Source: Flavobacterium notoginsengisoli (GTDB lineage: Bacteria > Bacteroidota > Bacteroidia > Flavobacteriales > Flavobacteriaceae). From it: a stretch of DNA of 64,000 bases. The position numbers were made by a program, and so were the translations under genes. Of this stretch, positions 41,426 through 49,740 are shown piece after piece. Within the stretch, counting starts at the first letter, position 1; every line of letters starts with the position of its first letter. Where the stretch lies: NCBI RefSeq assembly GCF_014207905.1, contig NZ_JACHLB010000012.1, forward strand, positions 36,683-100,682, written 5' to 3'. The notes beneath the pieces were generated by a model. That model made no database searches. It had not been told where the DNA came from and worked only from the letters and a program-made list of their open reading frames with translations.

Positions 41426-41851
41426 TTATTTTTTAATTTGTCTATGTAACTCATTCACTTCTTCACTTTCTGTCCAGCCTTGACTTTCGACCATCGCTAT
41501 AATGATAAAATCTTTGAATTTTTCAAGTGAGTTTGTTTCGCCTGTGACAAAAGCATTTTCCCAAGGTTGATTTTCTTTAGTCATTTTATATTCTAAACAA
41601 TATTTATTGAAGCTATTTGGTTTAATGACAATGTACCAGTCAGATGTCCAATCGTCTTCTGAAAACAATAGAAGATTAGCATGAGAAGTTAATCCATAAA
41701 TTTGGGTCTTGAGAAATGTTACATTAATCAAATTAATAACTTCTAACATTGTTTTTCCAACGTTGGAAGAAATGATGTTTTTCTCAGAAGCCCATTCTGT
41801 GTAAAAATCTGCTAAAGATCCACTTTGATTAGAACATCGAGTTAAAGGCAT
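41426..41851 (-). CDS. Hypothetical protein
   Basis: The protein has 141 residues, is soluble and is of no family I recognise. It is acidic and tryptophan-rich (FSEDDWTSDWYIVIKPNSFN, ESQGWTESEEVNELHRQIKK), with a probable alpha/beta fold. It lies 57 bp after the monooxygenase-like gene and 79 bp before gldF on the same strand, so it may be co-transcribed with either, but shows no functional link. Confidence 0.6.
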   Translation of the reverse strand: MPLTRCSNQSGSLADFYTEWASEKNIISSNVGKTMLEVINLINVTFLKTQIYGLTSHANLLLFSEDDWTSDWYIVIKPNSFNKYCLEYKMTKENQPWENAFVTGETNSLEKFKDFIIIAMVESQGWTESEEVNELHRQIKK

Positions 41852-41908
41852 TTTTAATATTTTTAATTATTAATATTCAAAATATGAATTTGCTAAAAAC
41901 TTTAAATT

Positions 41909-42205
41909 TTACGCTAAAGAAACTACTTTATCCATACTCCAAGCTTCTGGTTTTGCGTTGAATAATTTCTTTGTGAAATCCCAAACGGTATTAAAAAGCT
42001 CAGAATTTCTGTAATTTTCTAAATCTTCTTCGGTTTCCCAATAACTGTAAGTGAAAAAGATGCATTTGTCATTTTTATCCTGATACAATTCTAAAAAACG
42101 GTTTCCTTCTGCATTTCGTATTTTATCTTTCACAGATTCAAAATTCTCCAGAAAATCAGGAATTTTTTCTTCGTGAAAACTCATTTTTACTATTCGAACT
42201 AACAT
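41909..42205 (-). CDS. Antibiotic biosynthesis monooxygenase (ABM) domain protein
   Basis: The protein has 98 residues and is one dimeric ferredoxin-like ABM domain: LVRIVKMSFHEEKIPDFLEN, EGNRFLELYQDKNDKCIFFT, SYWETEEDLENYRNSELF (the typical W-x-S/E-x-E pattern) and FNAKPEAWSMDKVV. The family covers heme-degrading enzymes and cofactor-free quinol oxygenases; the sequence does not decide. It lies between the SAM hydroxide adenosyltransferase gene and gldF and is a common neighbour there in Flavobacteria. Confidence 0.8.
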   Translation of the reverse strand: MLVRIVKMSFHEEKIPDFLENFESVKDKIRNAEGNRFLELYQDKNDKCIFFTYSYWETEEDLENYRNSELFNTVWDFTKKLFNAKPEAWSMDKVVSLA

Positions 42206-42324
42206 ATTGTTATTTTAGATTTTAGAATGCAGATTTTAGAATGTATAAAAGCTGTTCTGGTGCGCAAAAATACCAAAATTGATTGTTGTTTTTATAAATT
42301 TTTTGAATACTTTTTTAGACAATA

Positions 42325-42429
42325 TTGTCATTTCGACGAAGGAGAAATCTTCGCGAGTAGCTCTACAAAGATTGGCGACTTTTTTATGCGGAGTTTCTTG
42401 CGAAGATTTCTCCTTTGTCGAAATGACAA
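42325..42429. repeat. TGTCATTTCGACGAAGGAGA-type inverted repeat
   Basis: The left arm TTGTCATTTCGACGAAGGAG (from about 42326), running on into AAATCTTCGC, pairs with its complement at 42400-42429 with only one or two changes. The loop holds GAGTAGCTCTACAAAG. This repeat type is very common between genes in Flavobacterium and relatives. A short ORF across it (42227-42442) is an artefact. Confidence 0.9.
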
Positions 42430-42474
42430 AAGAACTTTATAATAACTAAATCTTTGAGATATAAAAATCTAAAA

Positions 42475-43305
42475 TCAAGAAAACTTAATTGTAATCACAT
42501 CACGATAATTCAATCCCAATAAACTATTAGCAGAACCTACTTTTGAAGGATTACTTCTAAAAATAGCAATTTCTAAAAAACCAGCTTCATTAAAAATAGC
42601 CAGTTTTTCCCCTTCATAGTTTTTAATCGGATATTTGTCTGAAGTCGCAATAGCCGAATAATTGGGTAGAATTGTTTTGATGTTTTTTGATTTCATAACA
42701 ATTTCATACGGACGTCCGCGCGAAATCTCTAAGAATTGTTTTTTAGAAATATTAGTAACAATGTTTCCAAAATGGTCAATATAAATTACGTAACCTTTTA
42801 AAGAATTTCCGTCGTTTGCTACAACTGCTTGCAATTCGGTTGCTTCTTTGATGCTTGTAATTTCTTTTCCGATAACATTCAGTAATCCGCCTTTTGCCAA
42901 ATGAGAAGCCACTTGAATAAAAATATCCAAATCTGTTGATTCAATCGGGAAACGATCGTGAATATTGATAGCGACAATTTTCTGCGGAACAATCTTCTGA
43001 GTCAACATACTTAGAATTCCATTATCGGCACAAATAAAGTAGTGGTCGTTCCACTGCATGGCAATATGCTGATTCTCTTTATTGCGTTCAATATCGACAC
43101 CAATTAAGTGTACAGTTCCTTTTGGAAAGCTCAAATAAGAAGCGCCAACAATATAACTCGCCTCGGCAGTATTAAAAGGATCAATGTCGTGAGAAATGTC
43201 AATAATCTGAACCTCTGGATTTTCAGAAAGTATTTTACCCTTCAGCGCTCCCACAAAGTGATCTTTCAAGCCGTAGTCTGTTGTAAGGGTAATTATTGAC
43301 ATCAT
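42475..43305 (-). CDS. SAM hydroxide adenosyltransferase (DUF62) family protein
   Basis: The protein has 276 residues. The N-terminal domain has the fluorinase/chlorinase-like SAM site: TLTTDYGLKDHFVGALKG, IDISHDIDPFNTAEASYIVG and FICADNGILSMLTQ. The C-terminal beta-barrel domain has GYVIYIDHFGNIVTNISKKQ and ends DVITIKFS. Bacterial housekeeping members split SAM with water (giving adenosine and methionine) rather than halide, so that is the expected reaction. It is divergent from phoH across about 260 bp. Two adjacent ATG codons (43305 and 43302) could be used. Confidence 0.9.
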   Translation of the reverse strand: MMSIITLTTDYGLKDHFVGALKGKILSENPEVQIIDISHDIDPFNTAEASYIVGASYLSFPKGTVHLIGVDIERNKENQHIAMQWNDHYFICADNGILSMLTQKIVPQKIVAINIHDRFPIESTDLDIFIQVASHLAKGGLLNVIGKEITSIKEATELQAVVANDGNSLKGYVIYIDHFGNIVTNISKKQFLEISRGRPYEIVMKSKNIKTILPNYSAIATSDKYPIKNYEGEKLAIFNEAGFLEIAIFRSNPSKVGSANSLLGLNYRDVITIKFS

Positions 43306-43566
43306 TTTGTTTATAACTATTGATAGTATTTAAATCTAATTTTCATTAAATTTGAGAAATGCAAAGCTAGTAATAGTAAATACAAATTGAAAGAAAGAAA
43401 AGACAATTTGTAATTTTTAAAGCATTTGATTGTTACAATATTCAGAAACACTGATTTGGTTTTAAGAAAAAAAAACTGAAAACTGCGACTGAGTACTGCG
43501 ACTAAAAAAAAGACCCGACAACCTCTAAAATACTAAAAGGAATTATTTAATTTAAAACTACTTCAT

Positions 43567-44517
43567 TTGAACGAAAGAATAATCGAGCTAGTAGATATTG
43601 CACCAAAAGAATTTTGGGGCGCGCAGGACAGCCATCTAGAAATCATTAAAAAGTATTACCCAAAGCTTAAAATCGTAGCGCGAGGGACAACTTTAAAAGC
43701 ATTTGGCGAAAAAGAAGTTTTAGATGAATTCGAAAAAAGATTTCAAAGATTAATGCTTCATTTTACACGTTACAATAATATTGATGATAATGTAATTGAA
43801 CGTGTAATTATGAGTGATGGTCAGGAAGAAAAAAGAGCTTACGATCATGACAAAATCTTAGTTCATGGTGTTGGCGGAAAGATTATCAAAGCAATGACAC
43901 CCAATCAGCAATTACTGGTTGACACGATCAAGAAAAACGATATGGTCTTTGCTATTGGTCCTGCTGGAACCGGAAAAACGTATACCGGTGTCGCTATGGC
44001 GGTTAAAATGCTAAAAGATAAAGAAGTAAAAAGGATCATTCTGACGCGTCCTGCAGTAGAAGCCGGAGAAAATCTCGGATTTCTTCCTGGGGATATGAAA
44101 GAAAAACTCGATCCTTACATGCAGCCATTGTACGATGCGTTGCGTGATATGCTTCCGAATGAAAAATTGGAGGATTATATTTTGAAAGGAATTATTCAGA
44201 TTGCGCCACTTGCTTTTATGCGTGGGCGTACGCTTGATAACGCTTTCGTAATCCTTGATGAAGCCCAAAACACCACACATTCACAAATGAAAATGTTTTT
44301 GACCCGTATGGGAAAAAACGCCAAATTTATGATTACTGGTGATCCTGGACAGGTCGATTTACCAAGAAGAACTATTTCTGGTCTTAAAGAAGCGATTTTG
44401 GTTCTCAAAGACATTGAAGGTATCGGAATTATTTATCTAGATGATAAAGATATCGTTCGTCACAGATTGGTTAAAAAGGTAATCGATGCTTATAAACAAA
44501 TCGAGAATCACGATTAA
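43567..44517 (+). CDS. phoH: PhoH family protein (P-loop ATPase)
   Basis: The protein has 316 residues from a TTG start (LNERIIELVDIAPKEFWG); no ATG lies upstream in frame, and the homologous N-terminus begins about here. A KH-like N-terminal region (about 25-80) precedes the PhoH domain. Walker A is AIGPAGTGKTYTGVAMAVKM, Walker B FVILDEAQNTTHSQMKMFLT, and other motifs are RPAVEAGENLGFLPGDMKEK and GDPGQVDLPRR. The role is probably RNA-related ATPase or helicase activity, as for YbeZ, but is poorly known. A long hairpin terminator follows. Confidence 0.93.
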   Translation: MNERIIELVDIAPKEFWGAQDSHLEIIKKYYPKLKIVARGTTLKAFGEKEVLDEFEKRFQRLMLHFTRYNNIDDNVIERVIMSDGQEEKRAYDHDKILVHGVGGKIIKAMTPNQQLLVDTIKKNDMVFAIGPAGTGKTYTGVAMAVKMLKDKEVKRIILTRPAVEAGENLGFLPGDMKEKLDPYMQPLYDALRDMLPNEKLEDYILKGIIQIAPLAFMRGRTLDNAFVILDEAQNTTHSQMKMFLTRMGKNAKFMITGDPGQVDLPRRTISGLKEAILVLKDIEGIGIIYLDDKDIVRHRLVKKVIDAYKQIENHD

Positions 44518-44575
44518 TTTTAATTTTTATTGAAATGTTAAATGTAAATCGTAAAAATGTGTTTTAACATTTATT

Positions 44576-44627
44576 AATATTCGTTTTGTATATTTTCTTT
44601 TGAAAAGTACAAAACGAATATTTTTTT
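44576..44627 (+). terminator. Long hairpin terminator after phoH
   Basis: AATATTCGTTTTGTA (44576-44590) and TACAAAACGAATATT (44608-44622) form a perfect 15-bp stem with a 17-nt loop, followed by T's. Although low in G+C it is positioned as a terminator about 60 bp after phoH. Confidence 0.7.
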
Positions 44628-44655
44628 GAAATGGAATATTATTAAGAAGATTTAT

Positions 44656-45135
44656 ATGAGAATTAAAATATCGATTTTAGTATTATTTCTTAGTTTGATT
44701 TCATGTCAAAAAAAAGAAATTCCAGTAAATAAATTTGTTGGTACGTGGTATGATACAGAATATGTAGTTCCAAGTTTAACGATAATAAAAATAAAGAAAG
44801 ACAGTACTTTTTCCTGTACAAGTGGAGCATGTACTTGGCGAGGGTTTTCGCGAGGTAAATGGAGAATAGTTGGAGATTCTATAGAATTGAGCAGTATAAA
44901 AAGTGATACTTGTTACAGAACTCTTCCGTTTGTTGATTGCAATCCGTTTGAAAAAAGAAAAGATTCACTAACAATACCAAATTGCAATTCTAATGAAAGT
45001 GCTGATTTTTTAATTTTTGACAGAGAAAGATTTTACATCAAAAACGATTCTTTAGTTTATAAATTAAGAAGAGATTCCAAATGTCCAGATACTTTAAAAA
45101 TCGTTTTTGCAAAAACTCAAAAAGTTAGAAAATGA
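44656..45135 (+). CDS. Hypothetical lipoprotein
   Basis: I take the ATG at 44656, giving 159 residues; ten extra codons upstream start only from TTG and spoil the signal. MRIKISILVLFLSLISC-QKK is a lipoprotein signal with the lipid cysteine at 17. The mature part has a WY...KDSTFSC, RGKWRIVGDSIELSS pattern of lipocalin-like or META-like small beta proteins, and several cysteines (CTSGACTW, SDTCYRTLPFVDCNPFEK) that could form disulfides. Function is unknown. It overlaps the next gene by 4 nt (ATGA), so both are translated together. Confidence 0.7.
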   Translation: MRIKISILVLFLSLISCQKKEIPVNKFVGTWYDTEYVVPSLTIIKIKKDSTFSCTSGACTWRGFSRGKWRIVGDSIELSSIKSDTCYRTLPFVDCNPFEKRKDSLTIPNCNSNESADFLIFDRERFYIKNDSLVYKLRRDSKCPDTLKIVFAKTQKVRK

Positions 45136-45494
45136 AAAATATAGATGATTTCTACCTAAACCAAAAAGAACCGATAAAAGGCTTATTTCTAGTTTTAAAA
45201 GAAATCATTCTAAAACAAGATTCAGACATTACAAATACTTTAAAATACGGAATGCCTTTTTTCTCTTATAAAGGAAAAATGTTCTGCTATTTCTGGATTC
45301 ATAAAAAACTCAAACAACCTTATATCGGAATTGTGGAAGGAAAACATTTTGATGAAGATTTTCTTCTTCAAGAAAAACGTTCGAGAATGAAAATTTTATT
45401 GCTCGATTCTGAAGAAGATTTGCCTTTAGAACAAATTGAATTTGTGATTCAAAAAGCCATAAATTTATATAAATTGGGAATTGTTAAGATTTAA
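45132..45494 (+). CDS. DUF1801 family protein
   Basis: The protein has 120 residues. The DUF1801/YdhG-like pattern is visible: LVLKEIILKQDSDITNTLKY, GMPFFSYKGKMFCYFWIHKK, PYIGIVEGKHFDED. It has no signal peptide and is cytoplasmic. Domains of this kind resemble iron-chaperone (frataxin-like Fra) folds, but the biochemical role is not established. It is translationally coupled to the lipoprotein gene through an ATGA overlap, which is unusual for a cytoplasmic and a lipidated partner. Confidence 0.75.
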   Translation: MKNIDDFYLNQKEPIKGLFLVLKEIILKQDSDITNTLKYGMPFFSYKGKMFCYFWIHKKLKQPYIGIVEGKHFDEDFLLQEKRSRMKILLLDSEEDLPLEQIEFVIQKAINLYKLGIVKI

Positions 45495-45575
45495 TTATTT
45501 AAAAAGCAATATTTAACCGAATAGTTAAATAAATAATAAACTTGCCTCAAATTTAGCTTTCAAAGCTTGTAATCT

Positions 45576-45606
45576 TTGTCTAGCCGAGCTTAAAACCTTA
45601 AATTTG
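45576..45606 (+). promoter_or_regulatory. Full flavobacterial promoter for the HAD phosphatase gene
   Basis: TTG (45576-45578), 20 nt, TAAATTTG (45599-45606) matches the TTG-N17-23-TAnnTTTG consensus. The predicted transcript starts near 45612, so translation starts at the ATG 45632 rather than the TTG at 45614. Confidence 0.75.
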
Positions 45607-45631
45607 CATATCATTGAATTTTACAAATAAT

Positions 45632-46462
45632 ATGACAAAACTTAAAAATATAAAAGTTGTAGTAAGTGACCTTGATGGAACATTACTCAACCCACAACAC
45701 AGAATTTCAGAATACACTAAATCAATTTTTCAAGAACTTCATAATCAAGGTTATCTGATTGTTGTAGCTACAGGACGTCATCATCTTGATGCAATGGCAA
45801 TTATCGAAACCTTAGCTGTACCGGTTTATCTGGTAAGCTCTAACGGAGGAAGAATTCATTCGCCAAATAAAGAAGAACTTTTTGCTTTTAATTTGGATAG
45901 CGAGGTCGTGAAAGCAGCTTTGAATATTGAAATCGATCCGGATGTTACGGTTGTTTTATTCAAAGAAAATGTTTGGCAAACCAATAAATGGAATGAAAGA
46001 TTAAACTCTTTTCAAGCCGAATTAAAATACCGTCCAGAATTGGTAGATTATAAAACTATTGAAGACTTTAAAGCAATAAAAATCTTCTTTTCATGCGATA
46101 GTCACGAAAAACTTTTGAAGGTAAGAGACGCAGTTTTAGCCAATTCTTCAGAACATTTACATCATGCTTTCAGTTTGCCAACTTGTCTAGAATTTATGGA
46201 CAAGTCTGTAGATAAAGCAGTTGCTATTGCAAAAGTTTTAGAAAAAGAAGGCTTTACGATGGATCAAGCTGTTTCTTTTGGAGATGGTTTTAACGATTTG
46301 CAAATGTTGTCTTCAACAGGAAAAGGCTTAATTATGGGCAATGCTCCTTCAATTTTAAAAGATGCCTTGCCAGATTTAGAAGTAATTAAAACCAATGCAG
46401 AAGATGGAGTTGCTAGATATATTGCTTCAAGAATTTTGGATAAAGAATTTGTAACAGTTTAA
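45632..46462 (+). CDS. Cof-type HAD-IIB phosphatase
   Basis: The protein has 276 residues from the ATG at 45632; the frame opens six codons earlier at a TTG that lies too near the predicted transcript start. HAD motif I is VVVSDLDGTLLNPQHRIS, motif II VVATGRHHLDAM, then SSNGGRIH, and motif IV FGDGFNDLQMLSSTGKGLIM. The cap is of the C2B type. It dephosphorylates small cytoplasmic phosphates (sugar phosphates, pyridoxal phosphate, FMN in relatives). It is monocistronic, with its own promoter and terminator. Confidence 0.9.
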   Translation: MTKLKNIKVVVSDLDGTLLNPQHRISEYTKSIFQELHNQGYLIVVATGRHHLDAMAIIETLAVPVYLVSSNGGRIHSPNKEELFAFNLDSEVVKAALNIEIDPDVTVVLFKENVWQTNKWNERLNSFQAELKYRPELVDYKTIEDFKAIKIFFSCDSHEKLLKVRDAVLANSSEHLHHAFSLPTCLEFMDKSVDKAVAIAKVLEKEGFTMDQAVSFGDGFNDLQMLSSTGKGLIMGNAPSILKDALPDLEVIKTNAEDGVARYIASRILDKEFVTV

Positions 46463-46520
46463 AAATTACTGTTTTATATTCCGTTTTTGTTGCTGAATTA
46501 TAAATTATAATTATTTTTAT

Positions 46521-46556
46521 AAGAGCTAATTTTCAAGTAATTAGCTCTTTTTTTTT
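46521..46556 (+). terminator. Rho-independent terminator after the HAD phosphatase gene
   Basis: AAGAGCTAATT and AATTAGCTCTT pair around a 7-nt loop, followed by eight T's, about 60 bp after the stop. Confidence 0.9.
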
Positions 46557-46576
46557 AATCTTAATTTATTTTAGCG

Positions 46577-47164
46577 ATGAAAAAATTTTTACTTCAAGTT
46601 GAACGAAATTGTATTTCGGGAGCTTTAGTTCTATTGCCTCTCCTTGTATTTTTTGTATTGTTAGAAAAAGTATGGAAGTTCTTCCAGAATTATGGCGAAA
46701 AATTTGCCCATTTTCTCCGCTTAGATCTTTTTCTGGGTAAGTACGCGACAGATATTGCGGGCGGAATGATTTTATTAGTTCTGATTTATTTAAGCGGATT
46801 CTTGATGCGTCTGGCTCTTCTTAGAAGATTTACTAATTGGGTAGACGACAAACTCATGATTTTTTTGCCAGGCTATGAAAAAAATAAAAAGGAGGCAGAA
46901 GAAAAACTAAATAAAAGAAAAAAGAAACCAAGTACAGATGTTCCTATTTTGCTTAAAAACGGAGAATTTTGGCAGCCTGCTCACTTAATTGAAGAAGATG
47001 CAAATGGAAATGCCGTTATTTTTGTTCCAACTGCTCCCGCCAAAGATCAAGGACAAATTCTGATAGTCAAATCAACAGATTTTAAAAAATTATCAGAAAC
47101 AACACTCGGAAGTTTGGATGCTTCTATAAAATCTTTAGGCAAAGGAATTCTAAGCTTTAAATAA
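46577..47164 (+). CDS. DUF502 family membrane protein
   Basis: The protein has 195 residues. Two membrane helices at about 14-34 (CISGALVLLPLLVFFVLLEK) and about 58-82 (IAGGMILLVLIYLSGFLMRL) match the DUF502 layout. They are followed by a soluble domain with VPILLKNGEFWQPAHLIEED and NAVIFVPTAPAKDQGQILIV; a P-T-x-P-like turn is preserved as VPTAP. The function of the family is unknown. It begins 20 bp after the preceding terminator, and the next gene has its own promoter element. Confidence 0.85.
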   Translation: MKKFLLQVERNCISGALVLLPLLVFFVLLEKVWKFFQNYGEKFAHFLRLDLFLGKYATDIAGGMILLVLIYLSGFLMRLALLRRFTNWVDDKLMIFLPGYEKNKKEAEEKLNKRKKKPSTDVPILLKNGEFWQPAHLIEEDANGNAVIFVPTAPAKDQGQILIVKSTDFKKLSETTLGSLDASIKSLGKGILSFK

Positions 47165-47237
47165 CTTATTTGAAGAATTGTTGATGTAATTTGGAATATT
47201 GTAGAAAAAAAACATTTTTTTAGAAGTTTGGAGAGTG

Positions 47238-47245
47238 TATTTTTG
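47238..47245 (+). promoter_or_regulatory. -7 promoter element (TATTTTTG) of the S9 peptidase gene
   Basis: This is an exact TAnnTTTG match 22 bp before the ATG at 47268. It overlaps the apparent 5' extension of the ORF (start at 47235), which supports the downstream start. Confidence 0.55.
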
Positions 47246-47267
47246 TTTTATCAAAAAAACATTCATT

Positions 47268-49613
47268 ATGACAAAAAACATTTTTACCGCCGCCTTTTTA
47301 TTGCTTTCGATTTTGGGAAATTCCCAAGAATTGAAATTAGAAGAAATAATGAAAGGCGAATCTTTTATTGGAAATCAACCCACAAACGGACGCTGGTCTT
47401 TAGATGGTAAAAAGGTTTATTTTGAATGGAACCCAAAAGACGAATTAGGGCCAAGTACATTTTATTGGCAAAAAGGAATGTCAAAACCTGAAATTGTGTC
47501 TCCAAAAGAAGCTGCTTTTTCTCAACAGGATTTTAAATCGAAACTGGGATCAGATTTGGTCTATTATCTGGATAACGGAAGTTTATATTCGTATTCTATT
47601 CAATCCAAAACAGTAAAAAAGTTAATTCAGCAATCTTCTAGATTGTCTAGTTTGCAATTGGGCGCTCAAGATGGAGTATTGTTTTTTGTACAAAACGAAA
47701 ATATTTTTAAGTACGATACCAAAGCGGGTACGATTTTACAAATTACCAATTTTAACAAAGGCGTTAAAAAAGAGGTAAAGCCAGACACAGAATCTTTTTT
47801 GGCTGTACAGCAAAAAGAATTATTCCAGTTTATAAGAGATAAAGAAGCAAAAAAACAATGGAATTTGGATAAAAGCAAAGCTGTTAAATCTGATTTTGCG
47901 AAACAATATTTTTATGGAAATGATCGATTTACTGGACTTCAGGCAAATCCGAACGGCAATTTTGCTACTTTTCTTTTGGTTGAAGAACCAGAAGTTAAAA
48001 GTGAAAAAATGGAAGTTTTTATAACGGCAGATGGGTACAATCAGAGTCCAGAAACGAAAGAAAAAGTTTCGACAAAAAATTTCGTAAAAACAAAATTCGG
48101 AATTTATTCTGTTGCCAAAGATTCTGTTTATTATGTGGATTTTTCTACTTTAAGTCATATTCAAGATGCGCCAAAATATTTTGAATTGTATGATAATTTG
48201 AAAAATAAAGCCAAAGAAAATAAATTGATTGTTCCTAAAGCACCAATATATAACGAAACCGGATCATTAGCAATTGTAGATATTAGAAGTCAAGATAATA
48301 AAGATAGATGGCTGGTAAGTTTAGATTTGGAGAAAGGTACTTTTCAAGAAATAGAACATCAGCATGACGATGCGTGGATTGCTGGACCTGGAATTCCTTC
48401 TTATTCCTTTTCTTCAGGAAATCTTGATTTTTTAGCTGATAATGAAACTATTTATTTTCAGTCTGAGGCAACTGGTTACTCTCATTTATACACTTTCAAC
48501 TTAAAAACTAAAAAGAAAACACAGCTTACAAAAGGAAATTGGGAAGTTCGTGATGTGATGTTATCAAAAGATAAAAAAGTTTTCTATTTGTCTACCAATA
48601 CAACTCATCCCGGAAATAGAGATTTCTATAAATTATCTCCGGTTGACGGAGTTTTACAGCCAATATTGACAAAGGATGGGGCTCATGAAGTTGTGCTTTC
48701 GCCTGACGAAAAATCTCTTTTAGTTCGTTATTCGTATAAAAACATTCCTTGGGATTTTTATGTTGCAGACAATAAAAAGAATGCAGTCTTGCAGCAGATT
48801 TCTTCTTCGGTTACAGAAGATTTCAAAAAATATAAATGGAGAGAACCGGAAGTTATCACTTTTAAAGCTCAAGACGGAACACCTGTAAATGCAAGATTGT
48901 ATACTCCAAAAGCAGAAAATGCCAATAAAGCAGCTGTAATTTTTGTTCACGGCGCAGGATATTTACAAAATGCGCATAATTTCTGGAGTAATTATTATAG
49001 AGAATATATGTTTCATAATTTGCTGACAGATTTAGGATATACCGTTTTAGATATTGATTATAGAGGAAGCGATGGTTACGGACGAGATTTTAGAGCCGGA
49101 ATCTACCGTTTTATGGGAGGAAAAGATTTATCTGATCATCTTGATGGTAAAAAAGTATTGGTAGAAAAATATGGTATTGATGCCAATAGAGTTGGAATTT
49201 ATGGAGGTTCGTACGGTGGATTTATTACCTTAATGGGAATGCTTACAACTCCAGGTGAATTTAAGTCGGGTGCAGCTTTACGTTCTGTAACCGATTGGGC
49301 ACATTACAATCACGGATATACTGGAAATATTTTAAATTTCCCTGAAACAGATCCCGAAGCTTACAAAAAAAGTTCACCAATTTATTTTGCCGATAATTTA
49401 AAAGGAAATCTTGTTATGCTTCACGGAATGGTAGATGACAATGTTGAATATAAAGATATTGTACGTTTGTCACAGCGTTTTATCGAACTGCAAAAAAAGA
49501 ATTGGAGTTTAGCGTCGTTTCCAGTTGAATCTCACGGTTTTAAAGAAACCTATTCATGGATAGATGAATATAATAGAATTTTAAATTTATTTAACGAAAC
49601 ACTTTTAAAATAA
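47268..49613 (+). CDS. S9 family peptidase (dipeptidyl peptidase IV-like), secreted
   Basis: The protein has 781 residues from ATG 47268; MTKNIFTAAFLLLSILGNSQ is the signal peptide. The N-terminal part (about 30-510) is the beta-propeller with WSLDGKKVYFEWNPKDELGP and repeats. The alpha/beta-hydrolase domain (about 530-781) has the nucleophile GIYGGSYGGFITLMGM (Ser), Asp in GMVDDNVEYKDIV and His in ESHGFKETYSW. It is a periplasmic serine exopeptidase releasing peptides from the N-terminus; substrate preference is unclear. It appears to be a single transcription unit, and an inverted repeat (49619-49676) lies behind it. Confidence 0.93.
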   Translation: MTKNIFTAAFLLLSILGNSQELKLEEIMKGESFIGNQPTNGRWSLDGKKVYFEWNPKDELGPSTFYWQKGMSKPEIVSPKEAAFSQQDFKSKLGSDLVYYLDNGSLYSYSIQSKTVKKLIQQSSRLSSLQLGAQDGVLFFVQNENIFKYDTKAGTILQITNFNKGVKKEVKPDTESFLAVQQKELFQFIRDKEAKKQWNLDKSKAVKSDFAKQYFYGNDRFTGLQANPNGNFATFLLVEEPEVKSEKMEVFITADGYNQSPETKEKVSTKNFVKTKFGIYSVAKDSVYYVDFSTLSHIQDAPKYFELYDNLKNKAKENKLIVPKAPIYNETGSLAIVDIRSQDNKDRWLVSLDLEKGTFQEIEHQHDDAWIAGPGIPSYSFSSGNLDFLADNETIYFQSEATGYSHLYTFNLKTKKKTQLTKGNWEVRDVMLSKDKKVFYLSTNTTHPGNRDFYKLSPVDGVLQPILTKDGAHEVVLSPDEKSLLVRYSYKNIPWDFYVADNKKNAVLQQISSSVTEDFKKYKWREPEVITFKAQDGTPVNARLYTPKAENANKAAVIFVHGAGYLQNAHNFWSNYYREYMFHNLLTDLGYTVLDIDYRGSDGYGRDFRAGIYRFMGGKDLSDHLDGKKVLVEKYGIDANRVGIYGGSYGGFITLMGMLTTPGEFKSGAALRSVTDWAHYNHGYTGNILNFPETDPEAYKKSSPIYFADNLKGNLVMLHGMVDDNVEYKDIVRLSQRFIELQKKNWSLASFPVESHGFKETYSWIDEYNRILNLFNETLLK

Positions 49614-49618
49614 TAAAT

Positions 49619-49676
49619 TTCAGTCTCAATTTTCAGTTTTAGCTTTATGACTGAAAACTGAGACTGAAAACTGAAT
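49619..49676. repeat. Inverted repeat (TTTCAGTCTCAATTTTCAGT type)
   Basis: TTTCAGTCTCAATTTTCAGT (about 49618-49637) faces ACTGAAAACTGAGACTGAAA downstream, with one or two mismatches. The motif ACTGAAAACTGAGACTGAAA also resembles ACTGAAAACTGCGACTGAGT at about 43475-43494. It is an intergenic repeat between the S9 peptidase gene and purC and could also act as a terminator. Confidence 0.75.
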
Positions 49677-49682
49677 ACTTTC

Positions 49683-49713
49683 TTGCTTGCTCTTTTAAAT
49701 AGTTTTAAATTTG
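49683..49713 (+). promoter_or_regulatory. Full flavobacterial promoter of purC
   Basis: TTG at 49683-49685, 20 nt, TAAATTTG at 49706-49713, then about 28 bp to the ATG at 49741. It matches the TTG-N17-23-TAnnTTTG consensus. Confidence 0.75.
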
Positions 49714-49740
49714 CATCTATAAAAAACAACAACACAACAA

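Noticed and set aside
42227..42442. 71-residue ORF upstream of the ABM gene
   Set aside because: It reads through the TGTCATTTCGACGAAGG inverted repeat and has no independent support.
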